DNA from: a virus
Virus record (IMG/VR): IMGVR_UViG_3300034071_001031
Span: 1-45,312 of that record
Reading direction: 5' to 3' (one strand)
DNA: 45,312 bases
In this document: positions 6,800 to 13,155 of the stretch, piece by piece
How positions within the stretch are numbered: position 1 is the first letter of the stretch
Layout: every line of letters starts with the position of its first letter
Program-made: the position numbers and the translations under genes
The notes under the pieces: generated by a model
What the model was told of the DNA's origin: nothing
The model's input: the letters and a program-made list of their open reading frames with translations, nothing else
The model's database searches: none

Positions 6800-7137
6800 T
6801 AGTGGCAGACTCCTTTCGCGTAATCGATGGCGTGGAATTCGGGCATATCCGCGACCAGTTTGCCTAACCAAGGTTCAAACGGGCGGGATGCAATACCGAT
6901 TGCAATCGGGCCGCAATCGTAACTCTCAGAGGACATAGAGACAACGCGAGCCTTGCCTTTATTTTCCTGCACAAACTGCCAAGCCAAGGCTTTTAGCTTG
7001 TCACTAATGCGCGGGTCCGAAATAGCCGCGAGGGCATTAATAACCGCTTCTGTAGTTGTTTTCCCCGTAAAGGATACGGGCCGAAAATCGCCAAAGAAGG
7101 CGAATGTTACATGCGCTTTGTTTTGTGGTGTTTTCAT
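6799..7137 (-). CDS. hypothetical protein, 112 aa
   Basis: Begins MKTPQNKAHVTFAFFGDFRP, a strand-rich N-terminus followed by helices (TTTEAVINALAAI, DKLKALAWQFVQENKG). No family recognised. Starts in a TAATG overlap with the upstream gene, and its stop overlaps the GP88-like start the same way. Confidence 0.65.
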   Translation of the reverse strand: MKTPQNKAHVTFAFFGDFRPVSFTGKTTTEAVINALAAISDPRISDKLKALAWQFVQENKGKARVVSMSSESYDCGPIAIGIASRPFEPWLGKLVADMPEFHAIDYAKGVCH

Positions 7138-7436
7138 TAGTTGTATGGTGTTTTGGTGAGGCGTTGCGCCCCGTCCCGCCCCCGAATAAATCGGGAGCGG
7201 ATGCGGGAATCAATCGCGGGATAGTCTGCCTTGGCAACCTTGGCCGCGCATTTTGGGCAGGTAGGCAATCCGCTTTGGTCTTCAATAGAGGTATCCCAGC
7301 AAAGGAAATGCCCCTTAATTCCGCAGGCAATGCGCCCGTTTATGGATGCATGGCTATGGAATGCCCAATCCCCCTTGCCAAAGCGGGGAGACTCATCCGC
7401 ATTGCCCCCTACGGGGTAGATTTCAATTTTCTTCAT
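7137..7436 (-). CDS. zinc-knuckle-containing protein, 99 aa
   Basis: Starts MKKIEIYPVGGNADESPRFG. The CPKC of LPTCPKCAAKV with upstream FLCWDTS suggests a small zinc-binding site. The ATG at 7436 overlaps the upstream stop (ATGA) and replaces the longer frame to 7499. Tail basic (RIRSRFIRGRDG). A CCCGA/TCGGG hairpin lies within its 3' coding part near 7184-7198. Confidence 0.65.
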   Translation of the reverse strand: MKKIEIYPVGGNADESPRFGKGDWAFHSHASINGRIACGIKGHFLCWDTSIEDQSGLPTCPKCAAKVAKADYPAIDSRIRSRFIRGRDGAQRLTKTPYN

Positions 7437-7564
7437 TTGCTTTTGACCAGTTGAATGGACGAGAACCCGACAGAGGCAACGCGCCAGCCGCGAGCGCATA
7501 GCGTTTCCGCCCGTTTCAGGTCTTTCTCGTTTCGGATCTGTATCGTTTTGTATTTTGTTTTCAT
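7433..7564 (-). CDS. 43-aa hypothetical peptide
   Basis: Begins MKTKYKTIQIRNEKDLKRAE, then TLCARGWRVASVGFSSIQLV. Short alpha/beta peptide with an ATGAAAAC start at 7564. Stop overlaps the next start (ATGA). The pattern K..E.LC..GWR is seen in small phage proteins of unknown role. Confidence 0.55.
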   Translation of the reverse strand: MKTKYKTIQIRNEKDLKRAETLCARGWRVASVGFSSIQLVKSK

Positions 7565-7571
7565 GGGTGAG

Positions 7572-7760
7572 TTAGTGTTGAAAGAAACTATTGACCAGAG
7601 AAAGCCCGAAAACAAAAAGACTCAAGACCACGCACAAGGCAAAGCTTGAAGCTTCTTTAAACTCTCGGAGGATGCCCGAAACGTAGAATGACGCACGGGA
7701 TGGATTCTTGATGATGCATCGCGCATGAAGCTTGATGCGGTTTGATGGATTGTTTTTCAT
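7572..7760 (-). CDS. 62-aa membrane protein
   Basis: Starts MKNNPSNRIKLHARCIIKNP; the basic N-terminal half is followed by one transmembrane segment at about residues 42-60 (FALCVVLSLFVFGLSLV). N-in topology is suggested by the positive charges. The ATG at 7760 is chosen because upstream sequence forms a GC-rich hairpin. Function unknown. Confidence 0.55.
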   Translation of the reverse strand: MKNNPSNRIKLHARCIIKNPSRASFYVSGILREFKEASSFALCVVLSLFVFGLSLVNSFFQH

Positions 7761-7788
7761 ATGGTTTTTAGCGAAATTGTCTCCCCTG

Positions 7789-7814
7789 CTCCCCGCGACA
7801 TAAGCCACGGGGAG
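7789..7814 (-). promoter_or_regulatory. GC-rich hairpin between the 141-aa and 62-aa genes
   Basis: CTCCCCG (7789-7795) pairs perfectly with CGGGGAG (7808-7814) around a 12-nt loop. It directly follows the stop at 7827 and precedes the ATG at 7760. No U-tract on the minus strand. Confidence 0.55.
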
Positions 7815-7826
7815 ACGGGGAAGCAA

Positions 7827-8252
7827 TCAGGCGTATACGATTTCCCCAAACAAGCAACACTGAAGGAAAACGTCCCCCGTGATTGCATCGTCATTTTCAC
7901 TCACGAAGTCTTGCCAGTGGCGAGGATACTTTTCTGCCATGACTTTCAATCCCCTTTTAATAGCTGCCATGTCTAATCTTTTCGGTGCTTCTTCTGGTGC
8001 TTCCATGTCTCCCACGATCACCGCTCCACCCACGTTTAGAGGGTAATCAATATGCGGGAAAACCTCTCCCTTCATTGCCTGAAAGGTGATTTCTTTCGGC
8101 TCAACATAGTCATGGATTTCGTACCAGTAATTGCTTCCGCCCTCAAAAGCAGAGCAAAGCAATCCGCCGATGTTCTCAAAAGACACGTTTTCGGTTTTGG
8201 TAAAACGCACGGCGCAATTGCCCGTGCCCATTTCGGTGGCATTGGTTTTCAT
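7827..8252 (-). CDS. conserved phage hypothetical protein, 141 aa
   Basis: Begins MKTNATEMGTGNCAVRF. Contains GGLLCSAFEGGSNYWYEI, then a long middle, PKRLDMAAIKRGLKVMAEKY and NDDAITGDVFLQCCLFGEI. This order (CSA.EGGSNYWY...A...G...M....P.H..D....D.DA.TGDVFLQ....GE) is a frequent phage early protein of unknown function. First gene of the left minus-strand block, transcribed away from the control region 8253-8462. Confidence 0.75.
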   Translation of the reverse strand: MKTNATEMGTGNCAVRFTKTENVSFENIGGLLCSAFEGGSNYWYEIHDYVEPKEITFQAMKGEVFPHIDYPLNVGGAVIVGDMEAPEEAPKRLDMAAIKRGLKVMAEKYPRHWQDFVSENDDAITGDVFLQCCLFGEIVYA

Positions 8253-8462
8253 GCACGGGGAGAATCGGACGGGGGCAGGAGAATGTCAAAGAATATTTTC
8301 AATTAAAAAGAAAATAAGTCAAACGATTGTTTGAATAGGCTTGCCCAAGTGCGGGAATTCAAATTGAAATGAAATTTCGTTTCGATCAAACGTCCGTTTT
8401 ATTTTCGGCATGATTAAAAAAATCATTTGACAATTAATGCGGGGGAGATAGATTTGCCCCTG
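8253..8462. promoter_or_regulatory. divergent control region with inverted repeats
   Basis: This stretch separates the leftward block from a rightward gene and is AT-rich compared with its flanks. It holds three dyads: TCAAACGATTGTTTGA at 8319-8334 (6-bp arms, 4-nt spacer), CGTTTCGATCAAACG near 8380-8394 (5-bp arms), and ATGATTAAAAAAATCAT at 8410-8426 (6-bp arms, 5-nt spacer). The last directly abuts a perfect TTGACA at 8427-8432 facing right; a TAGATT at 8449-8454 could be its -10. A leftward TTGACT (8322-8317) has only a weak -10. The dyads look like operators. Confidence 0.5.
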
Positions 8463-8774
8463 ATGAACGCACACACCATCGAAAACACCACGGGCGCGGA
8501 GGTAACTGCCGCGCATAACTTCTACGTTTCAATCTATCGTGCCGAGCAGCTTTATGGCGGCCCCGAGGAAGGCGGCTGGTACTATACCCGCAACTTCCTT
8601 GAGGAGTCTGTCGGATTTTCCTGCGAGTCAGAGGCGGAGGATTATCTTGATCAGGTCGCCGAGCCTGATGCCGCGAATCGGGTGGCCGATAGTGGCGAGG
8701 ATCATTTCGCCATTCTGGAATCGGTGAAGGGCGAGAATGACGATTCCCATAAGCCGCGCCCGCATTACGAGTAA
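8463..8774 (+). CDS. conserved phage hypothetical protein, 103 aa
   Basis: Begins MNAHTIENTTGAEVTAAHNF, with YGGPEEGGWYYTRNF in the middle, a motif shared by many small phage proteins of unknown function. Acidic C-terminal half (EDYLDQVAEPD). The ATG at 8463 is preferred to the TTG at 8427, which is part of the putative -35 element. It stands alone on the plus strand and ends in an intrinsic terminator at 8795-8830. Confidence 0.75.
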   Translation: MNAHTIENTTGAEVTAAHNFYVSIYRAEQLYGGPEEGGWYYTRNFLEESVGFSCESEAEDYLDQVAEPDAANRVADSGEDHFAILESVKGENDDSHKPRPHYE

Positions 8775-8794
8775 GGCATAGCTTCCCTCTCATG

Positions 8795-8830
8795 CCCCGT
8801 CAGGCGAAAGCTTGGCGGGGTTTTTCTTTT
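8795..8830 (+). terminator. intrinsic terminator after the 103-aa gene
   Basis: CCCCG at 8795-8799 pairs with CGGGG at 8816-8820, with further CA/TG and GC/GC pairing inside, followed by TTTTTCTTTT. Good rho-independent form, 20 nt after the stop. Confidence 0.8.
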
Positions 8831-9227
8831 CGGGGTTTGCCCCTATGCTTGCGGGGTTGCTCCCCGTGGAAGGTGCGCTTTCGCGTTGCTTGCCATTGTG
8901 CGCTTACTCTGTAGACTTGGCAATACCTAGACAGCGGGCGACTAATCAAAACGCCTCTGCGGGGCGTATAAGCGGACAATCACCTATCAGGTCATGGGAT
9001 CGGGGCAGGATGGCGTGACAAGCGGGACGCAACTATCAGTGCGGACGGGGGACAGCGCACGGCGGGGACAGCCAGCCAGCCACCGATAACACGCTCGCAG
9101 ATCACAGACCCCACCACACCCGTCTCCCCCCCACCCTTCTCTTGGCGCGGGCACTGCGACTGGGAAAATACCCCCTCTCGAAAATTTTCTGTGCAAAAGT
9201 AACCCGTCAAGTAATAATTTGTAATGA
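8831..9227. other. gene-free GC-rich stretch
   Basis: No convincing gene on either strand; the open frames are low-complexity Arg/Pro/Gly shadows. It contains a 7-bp hairpin ACGCCTC-TGC-GGGGCGT near 8951-8967 and a pyrimidine-rich run around 9105-9140. It leads into the iteron block. Confidence 0.5.
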
Positions 9228-9320
9228 ACGCTACTACGCTATGGGACGCTATTTGAGCGTGGTGTAGCGTGGACGCTATCGCGCTATCCGCCCTTATATA
9301 GGGGCGGTAGAGCGTAGCGT
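9228..9320. other. candidate replication origin: ACGCTA iterons and palindrome
   Basis: ACGCTA occurs at 9228, 9236, 9246 and 9273 and inverted (TAGCGT) at 9265 and 9315, plus CGCTA at 9282 and AGCGT at 9311. Between them lies CCGCCCTTATATAGGGGCGG (9288-9307), palindromic at 18 of 20 positions. An AT-rich tract with two dyads follows at 9376-9475. Repeated short sites, a palindrome and a neighbouring AT-rich stretch in a non-coding convergent region form a classic iteron-origin layout. A cluster of repressor operators is the alternative. Confidence 0.5.
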
Positions 9321-9408
9321 TGTCTAGCCCCCACCCCCGTCTCTTCTGTTTCGGTCTTACCCCCTACCCCCTTATTTAAAGCGAACCCCGTCTTAAATAT
9401 TTTTCTCT

Positions 9409-9436
9409 GTTATAAATTCGGGGTTGGTTTTATAAC
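9409..9436. terminator. AT-rich dyad (possible bidirectional terminator or origin hairpin)
   Basis: GTTATAAA (9409-9416) pairs with TTTATAAC (9429-9436) around a 12-nt loop, perfect 8-bp arms. It lies downstream of the minus-strand gene ending at 9479 and beside the iterons. Confidence 0.4.
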
Positions 9437-9446
9437 GGGTTACTCT

Positions 9447-9474
9447 ATTAAAGGAATTGTCTCTATCCTTTAAT
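9447..9474 (-). terminator. AT-rich hairpin just after the minus-strand operon
   Basis: ATTAAAGGA (9447-9455) pairs perfectly with TCCTTTAAT (9466-9474), loop 10 nt, starting 5 nt past the stop codon at 9479. It probably ends leftward transcription, although the stem is AT-rich and the U-tract is poor. Confidence 0.5.
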
Positions 9475-9478
9475 ATGT

Positions 9479-9691
9479 CTACGGCTTATACATATTGGGG
9501 GGAACGTGTCTATGTTTCGGGGTTTTGTGTACAGGTTCGGTCTGGTTGGGGTTAAGGAAGATGTCTTCTTCTTCTGATACTAGGCATAGGTTGGAGTAGG
9601 AGTGGTTTTCTATTCTTATCTCTACTTCCTTGTCTTCCTGCTCTTTGGTTAGGGTTGCCATTATTAGTCCTGAGAGTTGTTTGTAGGTCAT
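9479..9691 (-). CDS. hypothetical protein of the MTYK-type phage family, 70 aa
   Basis: Starts MTYKQLSGLIMATLTKEQED, then KEVEIRIENHSYSNLCLV. The pattern MTYK.L...I..LT.EQ.D..V.I is common to small phage proteins of unknown function. The C-terminus is rich in His and Pro. Last gene of the leftward operon beginning at 16209. Confidence 0.7.
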   Translation of the reverse strand: MTYKQLSGLIMATLTKEQEDKEVEIRIENHSYSNLCLVSEEEDIFLNPNQTEPVHKTPKHRHVPPNMYKP

Positions 9692-9705
9692 CTGGTTGCG
9701 GGGTT

Positions 9706-9900
9706 CTACCCTTCTTGGAAGGATAGTTTTTCTTCCACGACTAGCCCGTGGTATTGGGCGTAGCTATGGGCTTCTGACCAGTTGTGGGCGTAGATCACTA
9801 TTCTATGCTTCTCTCCCTTGAAGAGGTAGATACAGGAGAAGGGGATTAGGTTTGTGGGTTCGGGGTCGATCCCGATGTACTCTAGGTATCTGTTGCTCAT
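9706..9900 (-). CDS. hypothetical protein, 64 aa
   Basis: Begins MSNRYLEYIGIDPEPTNLIP, with a strand-helix-strand pattern (CIYLFKGEKHRIVIYAHNWS, EAHSYAQYHGLVVEE). Start overlaps the upstream stop (ATGA). Function unknown. Confidence 0.65.
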   Translation of the reverse strand: MSNRYLEYIGIDPEPTNLIPFSCIYLFKGEKHRIVIYAHNWSEAHSYAQYHGLVVEEKLSFQEG

Positions 9901-10079
9901 GCTTCGGGCTTGGTCTCAATCGGCCCCAAGGGTATGGGTTGTTTGAGCATAAAGGGCCGCTGGTGGGACTTTCTGCTGGTTGGCTTGCGACGATAGCCTA
10001 CGAGGCACAAAGTGTCTCCTAGAGCATTGTAGATGGGAAGCAGCCTTCCATGCTTTAAGAGCTTGTTGATGTCTTTCAT
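9897..10079 (-). CDS. basic hypothetical protein, 60 aa
   Basis: Begins MKDINKLLKHGRLLPIYNAL, then LCLVGYRRKPTSRKSHQRP. Basic, proline-rich C-terminal half. Its ATG overlaps the stop of the 44-aa gene upstream (ATGA). Function unknown. Confidence 0.55.
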   Translation of the reverse strand: MKDINKLLKHGRLLPIYNALGDTLCLVGYRRKPTSRKSHQRPFMLKQPIPLGPIETKPEA

Positions 10080-10210
10080 TTGGATTCGGGCTTCTTCTGG
10101 TCAACTGGTTTTTTCTTCCCCCACTTGATGGAGTCGTAGTTGTCCCGATACTTCGGGCCATTCACTTTTCTTGGCCGATCTCCCTTACCGTTGGGCTTAC
10201 TGTTGCTCAA
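10076..10210 (-). CDS. 44-aa basic peptide with TTG start
   Basis: Reads MSNSKPNGKGDRPRKVNGPK, then YRDNYDSIKWGKKKP. The TTG at 10210 is supported by a GGGAG Shine-Dalgarno site 6 nt upstream and by its overlap with the HNH gene's 3' end; a GTG 15 codons in is the alternative. The motif KYR..YD.I.W is shared by small basic phage proteins. Confidence 0.6.
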   Translation of the reverse strand: MSNSKPNGKGDRPRKVNGPKYRDNYDSIKWGKKKPVDQKKPESK

Positions 10211-10811
10211 TTTTTGCTCCCTTTTTTAAGTTTTCGTGTCCCCATAATGGTCGTAGATTTTTATAATGAAAAAGCGCAGCCATTTCTTCTTCTGTGTTTG
10301 CTGAAGATATAGGAATTATATGATCTATGTGTATTTGATTAAAATTGTGCCAGCCCATACCATCTCTAAATTGGCTTTCAATATGCTGCTTTAATGTTTC
10401 CCAATCACAGCCAACCATTTGGTAAACTTTGCTTTTTTTGGTGAACTTCCGCTTTCGTAGTGCAGTATTAAATCTCCATCTTAACCTACAAGATAAAGCA
10501 TATTTAAAATTTGTTTTTCTTCTGTTGTATTGATATTTTCTTTTTCTTTCGTTTACTTTTTTTCGATTTAATTGTTCGTAAAGCCTTGTTTGATTAAGTA
10601 TTTTTTCTCTGTTTTTTTTGTAATATTCCGCTTTTCTCGCGGCAATTTTTTCTTTATTTATGGCTTCGTATTCTTTCTCTCTTTTGCTTTTTTTAAATTT
10701 AAGGTCGTGAAATTTTTCTGGAGAGACCCAATATTCGGAACCGTTTGCAAAATAATGCCAAAATACTTTTCCATCTTTTCTTTGTGTTCCACAAGATAGT
10801 TTTTTGATCAT
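10197..10811 (-). CDS. HNH homing endonuclease, 204 aa
   Basis: Metal-dependent DNA endonuclease. The C-terminal HNH core reads IHIDHIIPISSA, then LFHYKNLRPLWGHENLKKG (His-Asn-His pattern with N of NLRPL). The N-terminal part is a long, very Lys/Arg/Asn-rich helical region including several KN.EK..... repeats, typical of phage freestanding homing endonucleases. The gene is markedly AT-rich (lysine codons mostly AAA) against its neighbours, a sign of separate acquisition. It overlaps the downstream 44-aa gene's start. Confidence 0.85.
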   Translation of the reverse strand: MIKKLSCGTQRKDGKVFWHYFANGSEYWVSPEKFHDLKFKKSKREKEYEAINKEKIAARKAEYYKKNREKILNQTRLYEQLNRKKVNERKRKYQYNRRKTNFKYALSCRLRWRFNTALRKRKFTKKSKVYQMVGCDWETLKQHIESQFRDGMGWHNFNQIHIDHIIPISSANTEEEMAALFHYKNLRPLWGHENLKKGAKIEQQ

Positions 10812-10867
10812 GCTTGATATTAAAGCACAGTATTAAAACAATGTCAACACTCCTTTACCAGCCATGG

Positions 10868-11065
10868 CTAAAACTCCAATGGGTCAATAACCCATCCCAA
10901 TTGCGGATGGCGGTCTATGATGCGGCGTTGCATCCCCTTAACAAAGTCTTCTCCAGACTCCTTGATCTCGCTATCCAGCCAGTCACGGGTGGATTCCAAC
11001 AGTGTTCTTAACGTTGATTCGGCGTGGACGAGATCGTCGTTAAGCTGTGCGATAGTTGCGTTCAT
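10868..11065 (-). CDS. hypothetical helical protein, 65 aa
   Basis: Begins MNATIAQLNDDLVHAESTLR and is a long amphipathic helix, possibly a coiled coil at about residues 1-40, then RRIIDRHPQLGWVIDPLEF. Preceded by a GC-rich hairpin at about 11078-11118. Function unknown. Confidence 0.65.
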   Translation of the reverse strand: MNATIAQLNDDLVHAESTLRTLLESTRDWLDSEIKESGEDFVKGMQRRIIDRHPQLGWVIDPLEF

Positions 11066-11130
11066 GTGTAGTAGGTGGGGCGAGAGAAGGAGGAAAACAC
11101 CAGTAAAAGACCCTCTCCCGCCCCAAAAGC

Positions 11131-11346
11131 TTAGAAAGCCTCGTCTACTTCTTCTTCCTTCTTGTAAGGAGGAGAGAATTTGAGGCTGATGTAGTCCACT
11201 CCCTTTTGGGACTTCTGTTTCCAGCCTGCCACATCCAAGGCTACTCCATTGACGATGACTTTGCCTTTGTGTGTCGGGGCTTTAGGGTTATCACTTTTGT
11301 TCGGGAACAATGCTCCCGAATTATCTTTTTGTTGTTGGTTGCTCAT
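11131..11346 (-). CDS. small ssDNA-binding-like / DUF736-like protein, 71 aa
   Basis: SGALFPNKSDNPKAPTHKGK, then VIVNGVALDVAGWKQKSQKG and DYISLKFSPPYKK. This order (SG.LF.N......P...G...V.G....V..W....KG..Y.SL...P) matches a widespread short phage/plasmid family with an OB-like beta pattern. By analogy it may bind single-stranded DNA at the replication fork. Acidic tail EEEVDEAF is like SSB C-termini. Confidence 0.65.
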   Translation of the reverse strand: MSNQQQKDNSGALFPNKSDNPKAPTHKGKVIVNGVALDVAGWKQKSQKGVDYISLKFSPPYKKEEEVDEAF

Positions 11347-11351
11347 TGTAT

Positions 11352-11825
11352 TTATTTTTTTATTGCTGTTTCAGTGATTGACAGCAGATCCACTGTTGGA
11401 ACTACCGTAATCAAATCTTTTCTTTCGTGGCGTTGGTAAAGTTTATAGACCTCGGGTTGTGGGCTTCGTTCATTCTTTTTTACGGCCCCATCAATAAAAT
11501 TGACCAGATCCTCTCTGGGAACCACAAGCCAGTAGGATCTTGTTTCAAAGACAATGTAGTTGGCTTGGCCGTAAAGCCATCCACTATTTCCGTGGACGTT
11601 GCGTAGCTCGACATAGTGCATACGATCTGTTGGTTCGGGGTCTGACCGCCTCCACTTCTTCATGGCCTTAACATCGTACTTCTTACCGAAAGATTCTATA
11701 TCCCAATGCTCTTCCATGTCCTGCTTTGGAGTGGAGAATGAGGGTTTGCTAAGTTTTGTGGCAAACCTCTTTTCCGCCGACTGACCTATTTCATAGCATG
11801 TTTCCATTGAGCTATTAGACACCAT
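11352..11825 (-). CDS. PD-(D/E)XK-like nuclease, 157 aa
   Basis: Central EHWDIESFGKKYDVKAMKKW has an Asp, then DVK about nine residues later, the spacing of a PD-(D/E)XK active site. The next strands (HYVELRNVHG, WLYGQANYIVFE) fit a restriction-endonuclease-like fold, with Trp-rich and Tyr-rich segments as in small phage nucleases. Substrate unknown. The ATG at 11825 overlaps the upstream stop; a TTG at 11843 is less likely. Confidence 0.65.
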   Translation of the reverse strand: MVSNSSMETCYEIGQSAEKRFATKLSKPSFSTPKQDMEEHWDIESFGKKYDVKAMKKWRRSDPEPTDRMHYVELRNVHGNSGWLYGQANYIVFETRSYWLVVPREDLVNFIDGAVKKNERSPQPEVYKLYQRHERKDLITVVPTVDLLSITETAIKK

Positions 11826-12018
11826 GGCGCTTGAAATGTTCAAAGTTTTTTGCCAGCCAGATCATGGACTCCTTGTCGTTGCCCACATCTTCCACGTTAA
11901 CGCAGTTGTCTGAGATAACCCCGTATTCCTGCAAGACGTTAAGGACTTCTTTCTGGTCGGCAAATCGGGCCTTGATCCAGTTATCCAGTTTATTTCCAAA
12001 AGTAGGCGTAGACTCCAT
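11815..12018 (-). CDS. hypothetical protein, 67 aa
   Basis: Begins MESTPTFGNKLDNWIKARFA, all-helical and acidic, with LAKNFEHFKRHGV at the end. The ATG at 12018 is chosen; the longer frame to 12051 lies in the upstream membrane peptide. Function unknown. Confidence 0.6.
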   Translation of the reverse strand: MESTPTFGNKLDNWIKARFADQKEVLNVLQEYGVISDNCVNVEDVGNDKESMIWLAKNFEHFKRHGV

Positions 12019-12082
12019 AAAGCGCAAAAAGCCAGAATGTGGTCGTGGCAAGACAAGAAGCGATGAATAGTAGTGGTTTCAT
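11990..12082 (-). CDS. 30-aa membrane peptide (MKP type)
   Basis: Begins MKPLLFIASCLATTTFWLFA, one transmembrane helix ending YAYFWK. Starts in an ATGA overlap with the peptide upstream. Resembles the MKPYAFLATIVAV... peptide at 1206-1364 in its first residues and in gene order. Confidence 0.5.
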   Translation of the reverse strand: MKPLLFIASCLATTTFWLFALYGVYAYFWK

Positions 12083-12168
12083 TTCGGGTTGATTGAATCC
12101 TTAATTATTTTTAAAGCCACTATCGCGATAGCGATAAACATCCCATAGGCCAGAAGGTAGTCGATCAT
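12079..12168 (-). CDS. 29-aa membrane peptide (MID type)
   Basis: Begins MIDYLLAYGMFIAIAIVALK, one transmembrane helix with a basic/polar tail. Both ends are in ATGA overlaps. Counterpart of the MIDLFF... peptide at 1361-1453. Confidence 0.5.
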   Translation of the reverse strand: MIDYLLAYGMFIAIAIVALKIIKDSINPK

Positions 12169-12257
12169 ATGTCTTTATCAATGTGTTTTCCTGTCACCTT
12201 CCACCATCCAATAAATAGACAGCCGAACATTGTGTAGATTAATCCTAGTGTTTCCAT
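12165..12257 (-). CDS. 30-aa membrane peptide
   Basis: Begins METLGLIYTMFGCLFIGWWK, one hydrophobic segment at about residues 4-19, then charged VTGKHIDKDI. Its stop overlaps the MID peptide start (ATGA). Directly downstream of a strong minus-strand terminator, so it may need its own promoter or read-through. Confidence 0.5.
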   Translation of the reverse strand: METLGLIYTMFGCLFIGWWKVTGKHIDKDI

Positions 12258-12260
12258 AAA

Positions 12261-12294
12261 AAGAATAGGGAGGGGACTAATTGCCCCCTCCCTT
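12261..12294 (-). terminator. intrinsic terminator (minus strand)
   Basis: On the minus strand AGGGAGGGG and CCCCTCCCT form a 9-bp stem around a 9-nt loop, followed by ATTCTTTTT. It lies between the 46-aa gene and the membrane-peptide trio, within the operon, so it may attenuate rather than fully end transcription. Confidence 0.7.
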
Positions 12295-12320
12295 TGTTTC
12301 TGTAGTTTGAACCCGTTAGT

Positions 12321-12461
12321 CTACAGAAAAAGACACGCAATCCAGCGGCACAACCCGAAACAGTTGGGTTTATCCTGCTTCGTTTTGGGTCGCGGGGCAT
12401 ATCCAATACTCCCGTAAGGGCCGTAGACAATACCGAATCCATTGGTGTAGTAGTTGTTCAA
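12321..12461 (-). CDS. 46-aa Gly/Tyr-rich peptide with TTG start
   Basis: Reads MNNYYTNGFGIVYGPYGSIG, then YAPRPKTKQDKPNCFGLCRW. A strong AGGAGG lies 9 nt before the TTG at 12461, which decides the start. The frame's Gly/Tyr-rich sequence and CFGLC look genuine, unlike the overlapping longer frame. Function unknown. Confidence 0.55.
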   Translation of the reverse strand: MNNYYTNGFGIVYGPYGSIGYAPRPKTKQDKPNCFGLCRWIACLFL

Positions 12462-12511
12462 ATCTTCCCACCTCCTTTCTGTAAAAGAACGAAGCGGAAA
12501 TTATACCAGAA

Positions 12512-12670
12512 TTACTTGGTTCCGTAAAGTGTTACCCAAAGTAATCCCCATTGAGAGAAGCAATATCCTCCCCAGATAACTGATAGGGCGATATTTCCGC
12601 GAATGAGTTGCTCAATTGAAACAATCCCATAGCAGATACCAACTGCCCCGATCAGCCAAATGCTAGTCAT
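12512..12670 (-). CDS. 52-aa two-helix membrane protein
   Basis: Begins MTSIWLIGAVGICYGIVSIE, then QLIRGNIALSVIWGGYCFSQ and WGLLWVTLYGTK; two transmembrane segments with a short loop. Similar small membrane proteins (..IWLI...G..YG..S..QLIRGN.AL..IWGGYCF...GLL) recur in phages of unknown role. Overlaps the upstream gene by 8 nt. Confidence 0.65.
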   Translation of the reverse strand: MTSIWLIGAVGICYGIVSIEQLIRGNIALSVIWGGYCFSQWGLLWVTLYGTK

Positions 12671-12905
12671 TTTTTTCTTCTTTTGGTTGAGTGTCAGGCT
12701 CAAGCTGATCAACCATTTCCTTGACGCCGTCAAAGGTCATCAGGATGTCGGCGGTGGTTTCGTTCTTTTCTCCCTGAATCATCAGGATGTTATCAGTTCC
12801 TCCGTTAAGAAGTGTGTAGCCTTTTGCGATATATGCTTTGTCTACGCGCTCTTGGAGGGTTTCGGGGGCCAGCGGGCTGGCGGTTTTGTTTGCTTCTTCG
12901 CTCAT
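12663..12905 (-). CDS. hypothetical acidic protein, 80 aa
   Basis: Begins MSEEANKTASPLAPETLQER; the middle VDKAYIAKGYTLLNGGTDNI and LMIQGEKNETTADILMTFDG suggests a small alpha/beta fold. Acidic tail. Starts in an ATGA overlap. Function unknown. Confidence 0.65.
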   Translation of the reverse strand: MSEEANKTASPLAPETLQERVDKAYIAKGYTLLNGGTDNILMIQGEKNETTADILMTFDGVKEMVDQLEPDTQPKEEKND

Positions 12906-13117
12906 AAATTTTGGTTATCTGTAAATCGGATGAAAGTTTTTCCATCCATGTACATATGGTCGAGGTGGACGGGTTCCTTGTCAACCCTCCAAAGAAAAAA
13001 AGCCGATCCGTCACCTACTCTTTCTTTGGTGATATATCCCTCATGGTCGTGTTCAAACTCCGAATACTCCCGCCATCCGCTAACCCTCTCAAAGGTTCTG
13101 GCTAATTCAGTGCTCAT
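12902..13117 (-). CDS. hypothetical protein, 71 aa
   Basis: Starts MSTELARTFERVSGWREYSE. Strand-rich C-terminal half (SAFFLWRVDKEPVHLDHMYM). The ATG at 13117 is preferred to the TTG at 13132. Stop overlaps the next start (ATGA). Function unknown. Confidence 0.6.
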   Translation of the reverse strand: MSTELARTFERVSGWREYSEFEHDHEGYITKERVGDGSAFFLWRVDKEPVHLDHMYMDGKTFIRFTDNQNL

Positions 13118-13155
13118 AGTTAAGTCCGACAATTAAGATCGGGATTGCTTTGATG

